64,000 nt of DNA from Pseudomonadota bacterium (lineage in GTDB: Bacteria; Pseudomonadota; Gammaproteobacteria; Burkholderiales; Rhodocyclaceae): assembly GCA_018241695.1 (NCBI GenBank), contig JAFEDH010000002.1, positions 1 to 64,000 of the forward strand, in the 5' to 3' direction. This document shows positions 25,037-36,002 of the stretch, one piece after another; positions within the stretch are counted from its first letter, which is position 1, and each line of letters opens with the position of its first letter. The translations under genes were made by a program, and so were the position numbers. The notes under the pieces are model-generated. The model worked only from the letters and a program-made list of their open reading frames with translations, was not told where the DNA came from and did no database searches.

Positions 25037-26701
25037 ATGCTGCGTCGTCTGCTGATCCGCGATTTTGTCATTGTCGACCACCTTGAACTCGAATTCGACC
25101 AGGGCTTCGGTGCCCTGACCGGCGAAACCGGGGCGGGCAAGTCCATCCTGATCGATGCCTTGTCCCTGGCCCTGGGCGAGCGGGCCGAGGGCGGGGTGGT
25201 GCGTACCGGCAAGGACAAGGCCGAGGTGTCAGCCGAGTTTGATCTCGCCAGCGACAGCCCGTTGTTTCCCTGGCTCGAGGAAAACGATTTCGATACCGGG
25301 ACCGGTACCTGCCTGCTGCGGCGGGTGATCGACGCCGGTGGCCGGTCCCGGGCCTACATCAATGGCGCCAGTGCCACGCTTGCGCAACTCAAGACCGCCG
25401 CCGAGTGGCTGGTCGATATCCACGGCCAGCATTCCCATCAATCTCTGCTACGGACGGATGCGCAGCGGGGCTTGCTCGATAGCCATGCGGGGCACTCGGC
25501 CCTGGCGCGGGAGACAGCGGATGCCTGGCGGGTCTGGCAACAGATCAGGGCGCAGCGGAAGGCTGCCGAGACCGATGCCGAGGCCGGCGCCGGAGAGCGT
25601 GAGATGCTCGAGTGGCAGTTGAAGGAACTGGAGCGTCTGGGGTTCGAGCCGGCACAGTGGTTAGCCGATAATCAGGAGCATGGCCGTCTGACCCATGCCG
25701 CCGGATTGATCGCCGGGGCTGAATCCGCAGTGGAGATTCTGGATGCGGGTGAAGTTTCGACAGCCGTCCTGCTTGACCGGATATTGAGTACCCTGCGTGA
25801 TCTGGTGGAGGTGGACCCGGCCCTCACGGCGCCGGTGGAACTGATCGAGGGCGCCCGTATCCAGCTCTCCGAAGCTGCGCACGAACTGGCCCGTTATCGC
25901 CAGCGACTGGAGCTTGAGCCGGAGCGACTGAATGAGCTGGAGTCCCGCCTTCAGGCAGTGACGGCCATGGCGCGCAAGCACCGGGTCGGGCCGGACGAGT
26001 TGCCCGCTCTCCAGGCCCGTTTGACTGCCCGCCTCGGGGAACTGCGCCTGACCGCGGACCCGGCAGCGCTGGCCGAGCGGGAAGCGTCTGCCTGCCGGGC
26101 CTACGAGGTTTTGGCGAAACAGCTGGGGAACGGAAGAAAGAAAGCCGCCACACGGCTTTCGCAACAGGTGAGTGAAGCCATGCAGGGCCTCGCCATGGCC
26201 GGTGGCCGTTTCGAGATCGCCCTGTTACCCCTGGACGAAGGTGCCAGCTATGGTCTGGAGGCAGTGGAATTCCGGGTTTCCGCCAACGCAGGGCAGGATT
26301 TGAAGCCGCTGGCGAAAGTGGCGTCGGGAGGCGAATTGTCCCGGATTGGCCTGGCCATCCAGGTGATCGCCAGTCAGGCGGGCGATGTGCCGACCCTGAT
26401 TTTCGATGAGGTGGATGTGGGCATCGGCGGTGGCGTGGCGGAGATCGTCGGCAGACTGCTCAGGCAGCTGGGCGGCGACTGCCAGGTGCTGTGTGTGACC
26501 CATCTGCCGCAGGTGGCGGCCCAGGCGCACTGGCAATGGTCCATCGCCAAGGAAACGCGCGATGGTCTGACTCTGAGCCGTGTTCAGCCGCTGGATCGCG
26601 AGGCGCGGGTCGAGGAGATCGCCCGCATGCTGGGCGGCATGAAGATTACCGAAACGACCCGGCACCATGCACGGGAGATGCTGGGCGCATCGACCGCTTG
26701 A
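25037..26701 (+). CDS. recN: DNA repair protein RecN
   Basis: A 554-residue SMC-like ATPase that helps repair double-strand breaks. The Walker A motif GETGAGKS is at residues 29-36, the middle is a coiled coil rich in Glu, Ala, Leu and Arg, and the C-terminal head has the ABC signature ASGGELSRIGLAIQ and Walker B LIFDEVDVGIGG, then THLPQVAAQA. The length is standard. It begins directly after the small Cys gene; no LexA box was recognised upstream, as it appears to be transcribed with nadK. Confidence 0.97.
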   Translation: MLRRLLIRDFVIVDHLELEFDQGFGALTGETGAGKSILIDALSLALGERAEGGVVRTGKDKAEVSAEFDLASDSPLFPWLEENDFDTGTGTCLLRRVIDAGGRSRAYINGASATLAQLKTAAEWLVDIHGQHSHQSLLRTDAQRGLLDSHAGHSALARETADAWRVWQQIRAQRKAAETDAEAGAGEREMLEWQLKELERLGFEPAQWLADNQEHGRLTHAAGLIAGAESAVEILDAGEVSTAVLLDRILSTLRDLVEVDPALTAPVELIEGARIQLSEAAHELARYRQRLELEPERLNELESRLQAVTAMARKHRVGPDELPALQARLTARLGELRLTADPAALAEREASACRAYEVLAKQLGNGRKKAATRLSQQVSEAMQGLAMAGGRFEIALLPLDEGASYGLEAVEFRVSANAGQDLKPLAKVASGGELSRIGLAIQVIASQAGDVPTLIFDEVDVGIGGGVAEIVGRLLRQLGGDCQVLCVTHLPQVAAQAHWQWSIAKETRDGLTLSRVQPLDREARVEEIARMLGGMKITETTRHHAREMLGASTA

Positions 26702-26752
26702 CCGGAGGCCGCGATCGGCCGATACCTCGATGCCCGGTTGCTAAGTTTTCAG

Positions 26753-27325
26753 TCAGAGCGCGGACCGGGATGCGGTCAGGAGCGTGAAGGCCCCGGTCAG
26801 GATGAAGACACCTGCGGCGACCCAGCGGATGGCTTTCAGCGGCAGGCGTGCGGCCAGTTTTTCCCCGATCAGTACGGCCGGAATATTGGCCGCCATCATA
26901 CCCAGGGTGGTCCCGGTGACGACAGCCAACAGGTTGCCCGGAAAGCGGGCCGCCAGGGTGATGGTGGCGATCTGCGTCTTGTCACCCATTTCCGCCAGGA
27001 AAAATGTGATCAGGGCGGTGACGAACGCGCCCGCCTTGTGTAGCGCGGGGGTGTCGTCGAGTGCGTCCGGATGCAGTGTCCACAGGCCGAAGAGGATGAA
27101 AAGACCGCCCGTGATCCAGGGCAGCCAGCCCTGGGGCGCCAGACCGGCGAGCCATGCACCGACGCTGCCCGCCAACGCATGATTGACCAGGGTGGCAACC
27201 AGAATGCCGGCGATGATGGGGCCGGGCCGGCGCAGCCTTGCGGCCAGAAAGAAAGAGAGCAACTGGGTTTTGTCGCCGATTTCCGCAAGGGCAACCAGCA
27301 ATGTGGAGGTAATAAGGGCTTCCAT
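26753..27325 (-). CDS. GDT1/UPF0016-family manganese/calcium exporter
   Basis: A 190-residue membrane protein with about six segments in two homologous halves. Each half carries the family motif ExGDKT: EIGDKT at 15-20 and EMGDKT at 112-117. Bacterial members such as MneA export Mn(II), and eukaryotic ones move Ca and Mn. ATG 27325 begins the first segment; an earlier ATG at 27373 adds residues with no family likeness. The next gene upstream on the same strand... in this orientation fur comes before it, with 63 bases between, so it may be transcribed from the fur promoter, which would fit a metal-homeostasis role. Confidence 0.92.
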   Translation of the reverse strand: MEALITSTLLVALAEIGDKTQLLSFFLAARLRRPGPIIAGILVATLVNHALAGSVGAWLAGLAPQGWLPWITGGLFILFGLWTLHPDALDDTPALHKAGAFVTALITFFLAEMGDKTQIATITLAARFPGNLLAVVTGTTLGMMAANIPAVLIGEKLAARLPLKAIRWVAAGVFILTGAFTLLTASRSAL

Positions 27326-27388
27326 GGGAACAATCAGGAATGGGTGTGCCGGACAGGTCTGTGCCGGCAGCACGGGGGGTGGCAGGCG

Positions 27389-27907
27389 TCAGTCAGGGCG
27401 GTTGGCGTCGACGACCGGGCAGATGGCCGGGCAGTTGCCATCGGCATCCAGATGTTCGCAGGTATCGCGCATGGGGCAGTGCTTTTGCCCGTCGCAGTCG
27501 GGCTTGTGGCAGTCCACATACAGGTACAGGGCGTGTTCGCGGACTTCGAAGCCGCGTTCTTTGGCGACGGCATTCTGGCGCTGTTCGATTGCCGGATCGA
27601 AGAATTCCTCCACCTTGCCACACTGCATGCAGACCAGGTGGTCGTGGTGCTTGCCTTCGTTGAGTTCGAACACCGCTTTGCCGGACTCGAAGAAGTGTCG
27701 TTCGATCAGTCCGGCCTGCTCGAACTGGGTCAGTACGCGATAAACCGTGGCCAGACCGACGTCCAGGTTCTCCGCCAGGAGGTGGCGATAGACATCCTCC
27801 GCCGTCATGTGCCGGTCGTCGGTCTTCTGGAACAGTTCCAGAATGCGCAGCCGGGGCAGGGTGGCTTTGAGGCCGATATTCTTCAGATTCTGCGAGTTGG
27901 AGGGCAT
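27389..27907 (-). CDS. fur: Ferric uptake regulator with an extended Cys-rich C-terminus
   Basis: A 172-residue Fur, against 140-150 in most proteobacteria. The winged helix ([16 protein letters not shown], then [20 protein letters not shown]) is standard, as are the metal region around H87/H89 and the structural zinc pair C93/C96 (VCMQC). The second pair C133/C138 is in place of the normal end. About 34 more residues then follow, containing C144, C150, C159 and C163, not expected in Fur. The start ATG 27907 is chosen because it opens the family homology. It is divergent from bamE, the usual order in betaproteobacteria. Confidence 0.93.
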   Translation of the reverse strand: MPSNSQNLKNIGLKATLPRLRILELFQKTDDRHMTAEDVYRHLLAENLDVGLATVYRVLTQFEQAGLIERHFFESGKAVFELNEGKHHDHLVCMQCGKVEEFFDPAIEQRQNAVAKERGFEVREHALYLYVDCHKPDCDGQKHCPMRDTCEHLDADGNCPAICPVVDANRPD

Positions 27908-27982
27908 GGGTCGGTGAAGGGGGAACACGCTGCCTATGATATAGTTTTCCGTCTCTCCGAACCATTCCCGCCGCGCCATCCC

Positions 27983-28459
27983 ATGTTCTCTCCCCGGTTT
28001 ACCGCTCCGGCCGCCGTCCTGGTGCTGGCCGCCTGTTCCAGTACCTCCGACTTCAAGGTTACCGACCTGATCACTCCGTTCCGCATCGATGTGCGCCAGG
28101 GCAATTATGTCGATCAGGATATGGTGGCCCAGCTCAAGCCCGGGCAGACCCGGGAACAGGTGCGCTACCTGCTGGGTACGCCGCTGATGGCCGACCCCTT
28201 TCACGCTGACCGGTGGGATTACGTCTATCGTTTCCAGCCGGGCAAGGGTGAGGCGCAGGAGCGCCGTCTGGCCGTCTTTTTCCAGGATGGAAAGCTTGCA
28301 CGCATTTCCGGGGATGTGGTGGCGCAGGAGCCGGGTCAGCAGGAGACCGCCGCCATTCTTCCCGCCCGGGTGGTGGACATCCCTGCCGATCCCGATAGCG
28401 ACAAGGGTGCCAAGGATGCTCCCGCGCCGGGCAAGAAACACTGGTATTGGCCTTTCTAG
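27983..28459 (+). CDS. bamE: Outer-membrane assembly lipoprotein BamE
   Basis: A 158-residue SmpA/OmlA lipoprotein of the BAM complex, which inserts beta-barrel proteins into the outer membrane. The lipobox LAAC gives lipidated Cys18. The BamE domain follows: [20 protein letters not shown], then [20 protein letters not shown] and WDYVYRF. The C-terminal ~45 residues are low-complexity and Pro/Asp-rich, ending KKHWYWPF. No strong ribosome site precedes ATG 27983. It is divergent from fur and nine bases before dapB, with bamA of the same complex at 61356. Confidence 0.94.
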   Translation: MFSPRFTAPAAVLVLAACSSTSDFKVTDLITPFRIDVRQGNYVDQDMVAQLKPGQTREQVRYLLGTPLMADPFHADRWDYVYRFQPGKGEAQERRLAVFFQDGKLARISGDVVAQEPGQQETAAILPARVVDIPADPDSDKGAKDAPAPGKKHWYWPF

Positions 28460-29275
<816 letters not shown>

Positions 29276-29319
29276 GCAGGCGCCATCCCGACGATAACCG
29301 CGCCTGTCTGGCGTCATCA

Positions 29320-29348
29320 TTGCTTGAGTCGGAGGCAGCCGGTATAAT
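29320..29348 (+). promoter_or_regulatory. Sigma70 promoter of carAB
   Basis: TTGCTT (29320-29325) and a perfect TATAAT (29343-29348) are separated by 17 bases. This is about 80 bases before the carA start, leaving a leader of ~75 bases in which regulation could act. The best promoter match in the window. Confidence 0.82.
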
Positions 29349-29428
29349 CCGAAGGTTTGCCAGAACAGCCATGAAACGTGGTGCTGTCCTTGGTTTCCCC
29401 TCCCCGATGATTTGCCCAGGAGCTCGCC

Positions 29429-30571
29429 GTGCCTCAATTCCCGCCCGCCATCCTTGCACTTGCCGACGGGACGGTTTTCAGGGGGAAAGGCATCGGCGCC
29501 GTGGGTTCCAGTGTGGGCGAGGTGGTGTTCAACACCGCCCTGACCGGCTATCAGGAGATTCTGACCGATCCATCCTATACCCGGCAGATCGTCACCCTGA
29601 CCTATCCCCATGTTGGTAATTACGGCATCAATACCGAGGATGGTGAATCACACAAGGTGTATGCCGCCGGCCTGGTGATCCGCGATCTGCCGTTGCTGGC
29701 GTCGAATTTCCGTTCCGGGGGCCGCACTCTCGACGCCTACCTCAAGGCCGAGAATGTCGTCGCGATTGCCGACATCGATACCCGCAAACTGACCCGTATT
29801 CTGCGCGAAACCGGTGCCCAGGCCGGTGCTCTGGTCACCGGCGACAATCCGGACGCTGAGGCTGCCATTGCCCAGGCCCGCGCCTTCCCCGGTCTGCTGG
29901 GAATGGATCTGGCCAAGGTGGTGAGTACTGCACAACCCTATGAGTGGACCGAGACCGAATGGTCACTGGGGCATGGCTACGGCACGGTTTCCGAGCCGCG
30001 GTTTCATGTGGTGGCCTACGACTTTGGCGTCAAGCACAATATCCTGCGCATGCTGGCCCAGCGGGGGTGCCGCCTGACCGTGGTGCCGGCCCAGACTACG
30101 GCCAGAGAAGTGCTGGATCTCAAGCCGGATGGTGTTTTCCTCTCCAACGGACCTGGCGATCCTGATACCTGTGACTACGCGATTGCGGCAACGCGGGAAT
30201 TTCTTGAACGCAAACTGCCCACCTTCGGCATCTGCCTGGGGCACCAGATCATGGGTCTGGTGGCGGGGGGCAAGACCCTGAAGATGAAATTCGGCCATCA
30301 CGGTGCCAATCATCCGGTCAAGGATCTGGAAACCGGGCAGGTGCTGATCACGAGCCAGAACCATGGCTTTGCCGTCGATCCCGCCACTTTGCCGGCCAAC
30401 GTGAAAGTGACCCATGTATCCCTTTTCGACGGCAGCCTGCAGGGCATGGCCTGGACTGACCGGCCTGCCTTCTGCTTTCAGGGGCACCCCGAAGCCAGCC
30501 CCGGCCCTCATGACGTCAGCTACCTGTTCGACCGCTTCATCACGCTGATGGAAGAAAAGAAGAATGCCTAA
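29429..30571 (+). CDS. carA: Carbamoyl-phosphate synthase small subunit
   Basis: A 380-residue glutaminase subunit that supplies ammonia to CarB for arginine and pyrimidine synthesis. The N-terminal domain has [10 protein letters not shown] and the [10 protein letters not shown] region. The class I amidotransferase triad is seen as Cys269 in FGICLGHQ with His and Glu in [12 protein letters not shown]. The start is GTG 29429, with CCAGGAG nine bases upstream. carB overlaps its end by eight bases. Confidence 0.98.
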   Translation: MPQFPPAILALADGTVFRGKGIGAVGSSVGEVVFNTALTGYQEILTDPSYTRQIVTLTYPHVGNYGINTEDGESHKVYAAGLVIRDLPLLASNFRSGGRTLDAYLKAENVVAIADIDTRKLTRILRETGAQAGALVTGDNPDAEAAIAQARAFPGLLGMDLAKVVSTAQPYEWTETEWSLGHGYGTVSEPRFHVVAYDFGVKHNILRMLAQRGCRLTVVPAQTTAREVLDLKPDGVFLSNGPGDPDTCDYAIAATREFLERKLPTFGICLGHQIMGLVAGGKTLKMKFGHHGANHPVKDLETGQVLITSQNHGFAVDPATLPANVKVTHVSLFDGSLQGMAWTDRPAFCFQGHPEASPGPHDVSYLFDRFITLMEEKKNA

Positions 30572-33500
30572 AAGAAACGACCTCCACAGCATCCTCATCA
30601 TTGGCGCGGGCCCGATCATCATCGGCCAGGCCTGCGAGTTCGACTATTCCGGTGCCCAGGCGTGCAAGGCTCTGCGCGAGGAAGGGTATCGGGTCATTCT
30701 GGTCAATTCCAATCCGGCCACGATCATGACCGATCCGGACATGGCCGATGCCACCTATATCGAACCCATCACCTGGCAGGTGCTGGAAAACATCATCGCC
30801 AAGGAAAAACCGGACGCCATTCTGCCCACCATGGGTGGTCAGACGGCACTGAACTGCGCGCTCGATCTGGCGCGGCATGGCGTGCTGGAAAAGCATGGTG
30901 TGGAAATGGTCGGTGCCTCCAAGGAAGCCATCGACAAGGCCGAGGACCGGGAGAAATTCAAGAAGGCGATGACCCGGATCGGCCTGGGTTCCGCCCGTTC
31001 CGGCATCGCCCACAGCATGGAGGAAGCCCAGCAGGTGCAGGGTGCGATCGGGTTTCCCGCGATCATCCGCCCCTCCTTCACCATGGGCGGTTCCGGCGGG
31101 GGTATTGCCTACAACCAGGAAGAGTTCGTCGAGATCTGCAAGCGTGGTCTCGAAGCCAGCCCCACCCATGAACTTCTGATCGAGGAATCCCTGCTCGGCT
31201 GGAAGGAATACGAAATGGAGGTGGTGCGCGATCACAAGGACAACTGCATCATCGTCTGTTCGATCGAGAACCTGGATCCCATGGGCGTACATACCGGAGA
31301 TTCCATTACCGTCGCACCGGCCCAGACCCTGACGGACAAGGAATACCAGATCATGCGCAACGCTTCCATCGCGGTGTTGCGCGAGATCGGAGTGGATACA
31401 GGTGGGTCCAACGTTCAGTTCGCGATCAATCCGGAAGATGGTCGGATGATCGTGATCGAGATGAATCCCCGCGTATCCCGCTCTTCGGCCCTGGCCTCCA
31501 AGGCGACCGGCTTCCCTATCGCCAAGGTGGCGGCCAAGCTGGCTGTCGGCTACACCCTGGACGAATTGAAAAACGACATCACGGGCGGCGCCACTCCCGC
31601 ATCCTTCGAGCCTTCGATCGACTATGTGGTGACCAAGGTTCCCCGTTTCGCTTTCGAGAAATTTCCGCTCGCCAATGATCGCCTCACCACCCAGATGAAA
31701 TCCGTGGGCGAGGTGATGGCCATGGGGCGAAGCTTCCAGGAATCCCTGCAAAAAGCCCTGCGAGGCCTCGAGGTCAGCGTTTATGGCCTGGATGAGGTGG
31801 ATGCCAGCCGCGAAGAAATCGACCGTGAGCTGGCCAATCCGGGCGCTCAGCGCATCTGGTATGTGGGCCAGGCCTTCCGTGAAGGCTATACGATGGACGA
31901 GGTGTTCAACCTGACGAAGATTGATCCCTGGTTCCTGGTGCAGATCGAAGATATCATCAATATCGAGGCATGGATTCGCGCCCAGCTGTTGCAGGATCTG
32001 GATCGGGATACCCTGCGCGGCCTCAAGCGCAAGGGCTTCTCGGATCGCCGCATCGCTGCCCTGATCGGTACTTCGGAAACCGAGGTGCGCCGGCATCGTC
32101 AGGCCCTGGGCGTGCGCCCCGTGTTCAAGCGGGTGGATACCTGTGCCGCTGAATTCGCCACATCCACCGCTTACATGTATTCGACGTATGAGGACGAGTG
32201 CGAATCCCGGCCCACACAGAAGAAGAAGATCATGGTTCTGGGGGGCGGCCCCAACCGTATTGGTCAGGGGATCGAGTTTGACTACTGCTGTGTCCACGCA
32301 GCCCTTGCCATGCGCGAGGATGGCTATGAAACCATCATGGTCAACTGCAACCCGGAAACGGTTTCCACCGACTATGACACTTCGGATCGCCTCTACTTCG
32401 AGCCGCTGACGCTTGAAGACATCCTGGAGATTGTCGATGTCGAAAAACCCGCCGGTGTCATTGTCCAGTTCGGTGGCCAGACACCCCTGAAGCGGGCGCG
32501 TGAGCTGGAGGCCAATGGTGTTCCCATCATCGGTACCAGCCCCGACATGATCGATGCCGCAGAGGATCGCGAGCGCTTCCAGAAGCTGCTGCACGACCTT
32601 GGTCTCAAGCAGCCGCCCAATCGTACCGCCCGCACACCGGAGCAGGCCATCACCCTCGCCAACGAGATCGGTTATCCCCTGGTGGTGCGTCCCAGTTATG
32701 TCCTGGGAGGACGCGCCATGGAGATCGTCCATGAGCAGAAGGATCTGGAGCGCTATATGCGCGAGGCGGTCAAGGTTTCCAACGATTCCCCCGTGCTGCT
32801 GGATCGTTTTCTCAATGACGCCACGGAAGTCGATGTGGATGCCCTGTCGGACGGCAGGCAGGTGATTATTGGCGGCATCATGGAGCACATCGAGCAGGCC
32901 GGCGTGCACTCGGGTGATTCCGCCTGCTCCTTGCCGCCCTATTCGTTGTCCCCTGAAATCCAGGATGAACTGCGGCGCCAGACCGAGATGATGGCCCGTG
33001 GCCTCAATGTGGTCGGTCTGATGAACGTGCAGTTCGCAATCCAGAAGAATGCACAGGGTCAGGGCGAGGATGTGGTCTATGTGCTGGAAGTGAACCCCCG
33101 TGCCTCACGCACCGTGCCCTTCGTCTCCAAGGCTACCGGTGTTCCGCTGGCCAAGGTGGCGGCACGCTGCATGGCGGGACGCAGTCTGGCCGACCAGGGT
33201 GTGACCGCCGAAGTGGTACCGCCCTACTACTCGGTGAAGGAAGCGGTTTTCCCCTTTGCCAAATTTCCCGGAGTGGATACCATCCTGGGGCCTGAAATGA
33301 AGTCCACCGGCGAAGTGATGGGGGTTGGCCGCAGTTTTGGCGAGGCTTTCATCAAGTCCCAGCTTGCGGCCGGCACCCGCCTGCCCCGGTCCGGACGTAT
33401 CTTCATCAGCGTCAAACCTGCCGACAAACCCAAGGCGGTGGAAGTGGCGCGTGAGCTTCATCAACTTGGCTTTACCCTGGTGGCTACCCGCGGTACGGCC

Positions 33501-33788
33501 CAGGTCATCGAGGCGGCCGGAGTTCCTGTCATTGCGGTGAACAAGGTGACCGAAGGGCGCCCCCATATTGTGGACATGATCAAGAACAATGAAATCGCCC
33601 TGGTGATCAACACGGTGGATGAAAAGCGTACCGCCATCGCCGATTCCCGTTCCATCCGTACTTCCGCCCTGGCCCAGAAGGTCACCATCATCACCACGGT
33701 GGAAGGCGCCAGGGCCGCCTGTGCGGGAATGCGTCATGCCGGGCTGGAAACCTATTCGATACAGGAACTGCACAGGGAGCTGGCATGA
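30564..33788 (+). CDS. carB: Carbamoyl-phosphate synthase large subunit
   Basis: A 1074-residue enzyme with two homologous ATP-grasp halves that make carbamoyl phosphate from bicarbonate, ammonia and two ATP. Family blocks include [20 protein letters not shown] near residue 11, FTMGGSGGG, and in the second half [20 protein letters not shown] and [11 protein letters not shown]. The C-terminal MGS-like domain (about 940-1074) is the allosteric region. Full-length and intact. The ATG overlaps the carA stop, and greA begins four bases before the carB stop. Confidence 0.99.
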   Translation: MPKRNDLHSILIIGAGPIIIGQACEFDYSGAQACKALREEGYRVILVNSNPATIMTDPDMADATYIEPITWQVLENIIAKEKPDAILPTMGGQTALNCALDLARHGVLEKHGVEMVGASKEAIDKAEDREKFKKAMTRIGLGSARSGIAHSMEEAQQVQGAIGFPAIIRPSFTMGGSGGGIAYNQEEFVEICKRGLEASPTHELLIEESLLGWKEYEMEVVRDHKDNCIIVCSIENLDPMGVHTGDSITVAPAQTLTDKEYQIMRNASIAVLREIGVDTGGSNVQFAINPEDGRMIVIEMNPRVSRSSALASKATGFPIAKVAAKLAVGYTLDELKNDITGGATPASFEPSIDYVVTKVPRFAFEKFPLANDRLTTQMKSVGEVMAMGRSFQESLQKALRGLEVSVYGLDEVDASREEIDRELANPGAQRIWYVGQAFREGYTMDEVFNLTKIDPWFLVQIEDIINIEAWIRAQLLQDLDRDTLRGLKRKGFSDRRIAALIGTSETEVRRHRQALGVRPVFKRVDTCAAEFATSTAYMYSTYEDECESRPTQKKKIMVLGGGPNRIGQGIEFDYCCVHAALAMREDGYETIMVNCNPETVSTDYDTSDRLYFEPLTLEDILEIVDVEKPAGVIVQFGGQTPLKRARELEANGVPIIGTSPDMIDAAEDRERFQKLLHDLGLKQPPNRTARTPEQAITLANEIGYPLVVRPSYVLGGRAMEIVHEQKDLERYMREAVKVSNDSPVLLDRFLNDATEVDVDALSDGRQVIIGGIMEHIEQAGVHSGDSACSLPPYSLSPEIQDELRRQTEMMARGLNVVGLMNVQFAIQKNAQGQGEDVVYVLEVNPRASRTVPFVSKATGVPLAKVAARCMAGRSLADQGVTAEVVPPYYSVKEAVFPFAKFPGVDTILGPEMKSTGEVMGVGRSFGEAFIKSQLAAGTRLPRSGRIFISVKPADKPKAVEVARELHQLGFTLVATRGTAQVIEAAGVPVIAVNKVTEGRPHIVDMIKNNEIALVINTVDEKRTAIADSRSIRTSALAQKVTIITTVEGARAACAGMRHAGLETYSIQELHRELA

Positions 33789-34264
33789 GCGGAAAATTTC
33801 CCATCACCCTGTATGGTGCCGGGCTGCTGAAGGAAGAGTTGCAGCGACTCAAGACGGTTGATCGCCCCGCGGTGATCGCGGCGATCGCCGAGGCGCGTTC
33901 CCACGGTGACCTTTCCGAAAATGCCGAATATGACGCCGCCAAGGAAAGGCAGGGGTTCATCGAGGGACGCATTGCCGAAGTGGAAGCCAAACTCTCCCAT
34001 GCGCAGATCATCGATCCCGCCTCCCTTGATGCGGATGGTCGTGTGGTCTTCGGTGCGACCGTGGAACTGGAAGACCTTGCTGGCGGCAAGACCGTGACCT
34101 ATCAGATCGTGGGGGATGACGAGGCCGATCTCAAGGTGGGCAAGATCTCCCTGAATTCACCCGTGGCACGGGCGCTGATCGGGAAGTATGCTGGCGATGT
34201 GGCCGAGGTGCAGGCTCCGGGCGGAGTGCGGGAGTACGAAATTCTCGATGTCCGTTACGTGTGA
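33785..34264 (+). CDS. greA: Transcription elongation factor GreA
   Basis: A 159-residue factor that rescues stalled RNA polymerase by stimulating transcript cleavage. The N-terminal coiled coil has the acidic tip and the conserved [20 protein letters not shown], and the C-terminal domain ends [23 protein letters not shown], both diagnostic. The ATG overlaps the stop of carB (ATGA), so it is part of the same operon. Confidence 0.98.
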   Translation: MSGKFPITLYGAGLLKEELQRLKTVDRPAVIAAIAEARSHGDLSENAEYDAAKERQGFIEGRIAEVEAKLSHAQIIDPASLDADGRVVFGATVELEDLAGGKTVTYQIVGDDEADLKVGKISLNSPVARALIGKYAGDVAEVQAPGGVREYEILDVRYV

Positions 34265-34266
34265 AG

Positions 34267-34294
34267 TTTCCAGGCGCAGCGCAGCGTCTGGAAA
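34267..34294 (+). terminator. Hairpin after greA, possible terminator
   Basis: TTTCCAGGCGC pairs with GCGTCTGGAAA over eleven bases with one wobble pair, around a six-base loop, two bases past the greA stop. The T-run is poor (ATTGAAATTAC), so termination of the carAB-greA transcript may be incomplete. Confidence 0.6.
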
Positions 34295-34363
34295 ATTGAA
34301 ATTACTCCGATCGAGGCGGCCTGGCGTGCTGCCTGAACTCAATCCGGATGGAACTTCTGTCAC

Positions 34364-34825
34364 GTGAACCGATTGCTGGAAGGCCTGTACTCCGTCACGA
34401 TTACCCTATGGGTCGGGGGGCTTCTCGTCACCGGCTACGTGGTGGCTCCAGTACTTTTCGCCCAACTTTCGGACCGTACTCTGGCCGGCAATCTGGCCGG
34501 TACCCTGTTCGCGGTGATGGCCTGGGTTGGTCTGGCTTGCGGGATCTATCTGTTTTGCTATCTGATGGGGCGTCATGGCTGGAAAGCATTCCGGACCAGT
34601 GTGTTCTGGATCGTGCTGATGATGTTGGTGCTGACCGTGATTGGTCAGTTTGGCATCCAGCCCATCCTTGTCCGGATCAAGGCAGATGCGCTGCCACGCC
34701 AGGTGATGGAAAGCGCCCTGCGTAACCGCTTTGCGGCCTGGCATGGCATTTCCAGCGGACTCTATCTGGTGCAGAGTCTGCTGGGCTTGTGGCTGGTGAT
34801 CTGGCAGGAGCGCGGCAAACGCTGA
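34364..34825 (+). CDS. DUF4149-type membrane protein
   Basis: A 153-residue inner-membrane protein with four predicted segments. The opening LLEGLYSVTITLWVGGLLVTGYV and the later LRNRFAAWHGISSGLYLVQSL match the DUF4149 family, commonly found after greA in betaproteobacteria. The start is a GTG at 34364 without a strong ribosome site. Function not known in the family; no catalytic or cofactor motif is visible apart from a His in AWHG. Confidence 0.85.
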   Translation: MNRLLEGLYSVTITLWVGGLLVTGYVVAPVLFAQLSDRTLAGNLAGTLFAVMAWVGLACGIYLFCYLMGRHGWKAFRTSVFWIVLMMLVLTVIGQFGIQPILVRIKADALPRQVMESALRNRFAAWHGISSGLYLVQSLLGLWLVIWQERGKR

Positions 34826-34864
34826 ACGGAGAGGCCCGGCCACCCCTTTGCAAGCAGCGGGGAT

Positions 34865-35248
34865 TCAGCGGGTGGAAGGTACCCGGCGGCGCCGTTCGCT
34901 GGCCGCCGCAGCCTGCTTCTTGTTCAGGGGCTTGCCGGTACGGCGCGATGCTGGCTTGACGGTTTTGGCTTCCGGTGCGGGTTTTTCGCGCCAGAGGATG
35001 AGGATGTTGCCAATATGCTGTACCGGAGCACATTTCAGTGCGGTGCATATCTCGCTCAGGAGAGCCTCCCGTTCGTCGCGCTCGATACCGTGGAGCTTGA
35101 CCTTGATCAGTTCGTGGGCCTTGAGGGCGGTATCAACCTCCTTGAGCACGGCGGCGGTCAGGCCGTGCTGTCCGAGGCTGGCGACGGGCTTGAGGTGGTG
35201 AGCGGCGGCGCGTAGCGCCTTGCGCTGGTCTATGGTCAATTCGATCAT
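34865..35248 (-). CDS. yhbY: YhbY/CRS1-YhbY (CRM) RNA-binding protein
   Basis: A 127-residue protein with a CRM domain that binds pre-50S ribosomal particles. Marks are ALRAAAHHLKPVASLGQHGLT, ELIKVKLHG and GNILILWR; the GxxG loop of the family appears as GQHGLT. A basic, Lys/Arg-rich tail (about residues 97-127) is longer than in E. coli. ATG 35248 is preferred over one at 35257. It is divergent from rlmE with 36 bases between, the classical arrangement before ftsH. Confidence 0.94.
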   Translation of the reverse strand: MIELTIDQRKALRAAAHHLKPVASLGQHGLTAAVLKEVDTALKAHELIKVKLHGIERDEREALLSEICTALKCAPVQHIGNILILWREKPAPEAKTVKPASRRTGKPLNKKQAAAASERRRRVPSTR

Positions 35249-35284
35249 AGCGCGCATTTTCGCATGTAATCAGGACTTCATCCG

Positions 35285-35920
35285 GTGACGATCAGAAGCA
35301 GGCGGGCAAAAAAAAGCAGCCACTACATGAACCAGCATGTACATGATCCGTATGTGCTCAAGGCCCGGGCCGGGGGCTGGCGCTCCCGTGCGGTCTTCAA
35401 ACTGCAGGAAATCGATGAAAAGGACCATCTGCTCAAGCCTGGCATGACCGTGGTGGATCTGGGGGCGACACCGGGCAGCTGGTGCGAGTACATCATCCGC
35501 CGGATTCAGCCGGGGGGAAGGCTGATCGGCCTCGACCTGCTGCCGATGGATCCCATTCCCGGTGTGACGTTCATTCAGGGAGATTTTCGTGAGGAAGAAG
35601 TCTTGCACAAGCTCGAATCCGCACTGGAAGGGCGCGAGGTGGACCTTGTTTTATCCGACATGGCCCCCAATCTGACAGGCATTGCTGCTACCGATCAGGC
35701 CCAGATGATGTATCTGGCCGAACTTGCGCTTGAGTTCGCCCGTCAGCGCCTGAAACCCGGTGGCGACATGTTGATCAAGGTTTTTCAGGGCAGCGGTTTT
35801 CCCGAATTGCGTGCGGCAATGATGGCAGCTTTCGAAACTCTGGCCACGCGCAAACCCGATGCATCCAGGGATCGCAGTGCGGAGCAGTATCTGCTGGGGC
35901 GAAGGGCGCGGCCGCAATGA
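35285..35920 (+). CDS. rlmE: 23S rRNA 2'-O-methyltransferase RlmE (FtsJ/RrmJ)
   Basis: A 211-residue S-adenosylmethionine-dependent enzyme that methylates U2552 of 23S rRNA. The domain has SRAVFKLQEI, the SAM loop VDLGATPGSWCEY, DLLPMDP and VLSDMAPNLTG, with the catalytic Lys and Asp of the K-D-K-E set. The start is GTG 35285, and the first ~18 residues are basic, as usual. It is followed by ftsH after 82 bases. Confidence 0.97.
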   Translation: MTIRSRRAKKSSHYMNQHVHDPYVLKARAGGWRSRAVFKLQEIDEKDHLLKPGMTVVDLGATPGSWCEYIIRRIQPGGRLIGLDLLPMDPIPGVTFIQGDFREEEVLHKLESALEGREVDLVLSDMAPNLTGIAATDQAQMMYLAELALEFARQRLKPGGDMLIKVFQGSGFPELRAAMMAAFETLATRKPDASRDRSAEQYLLGRRARPQ

Positions 35921-36002
35921 GGCGAAGCGGCGTTTGCAGGTCCCCGGAAAGGGGCTTAAAATCAACGGTCCGAATCCCGGACTGCGGTAAGCGAGGAATG
36001 GT

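Noticed and set aside
26707..26720. GGCCG-CGAT-CGGCC hairpin after recN
   Set aside because: Five-pair stem with no T-run; too weak to call a terminator.
27908..27982. Fur box or strong promoter between fur and bamE
   Set aside because: TATGAT at 27935 could be a -10, but there is no -35 at the right distance and no GATAATGATAATCATTATC-like site.
30540..32909. Long minus-strand open frame opposite carB
   Set aside because: Antisense to an intact, highly conserved carB; no start site or domain of its own.
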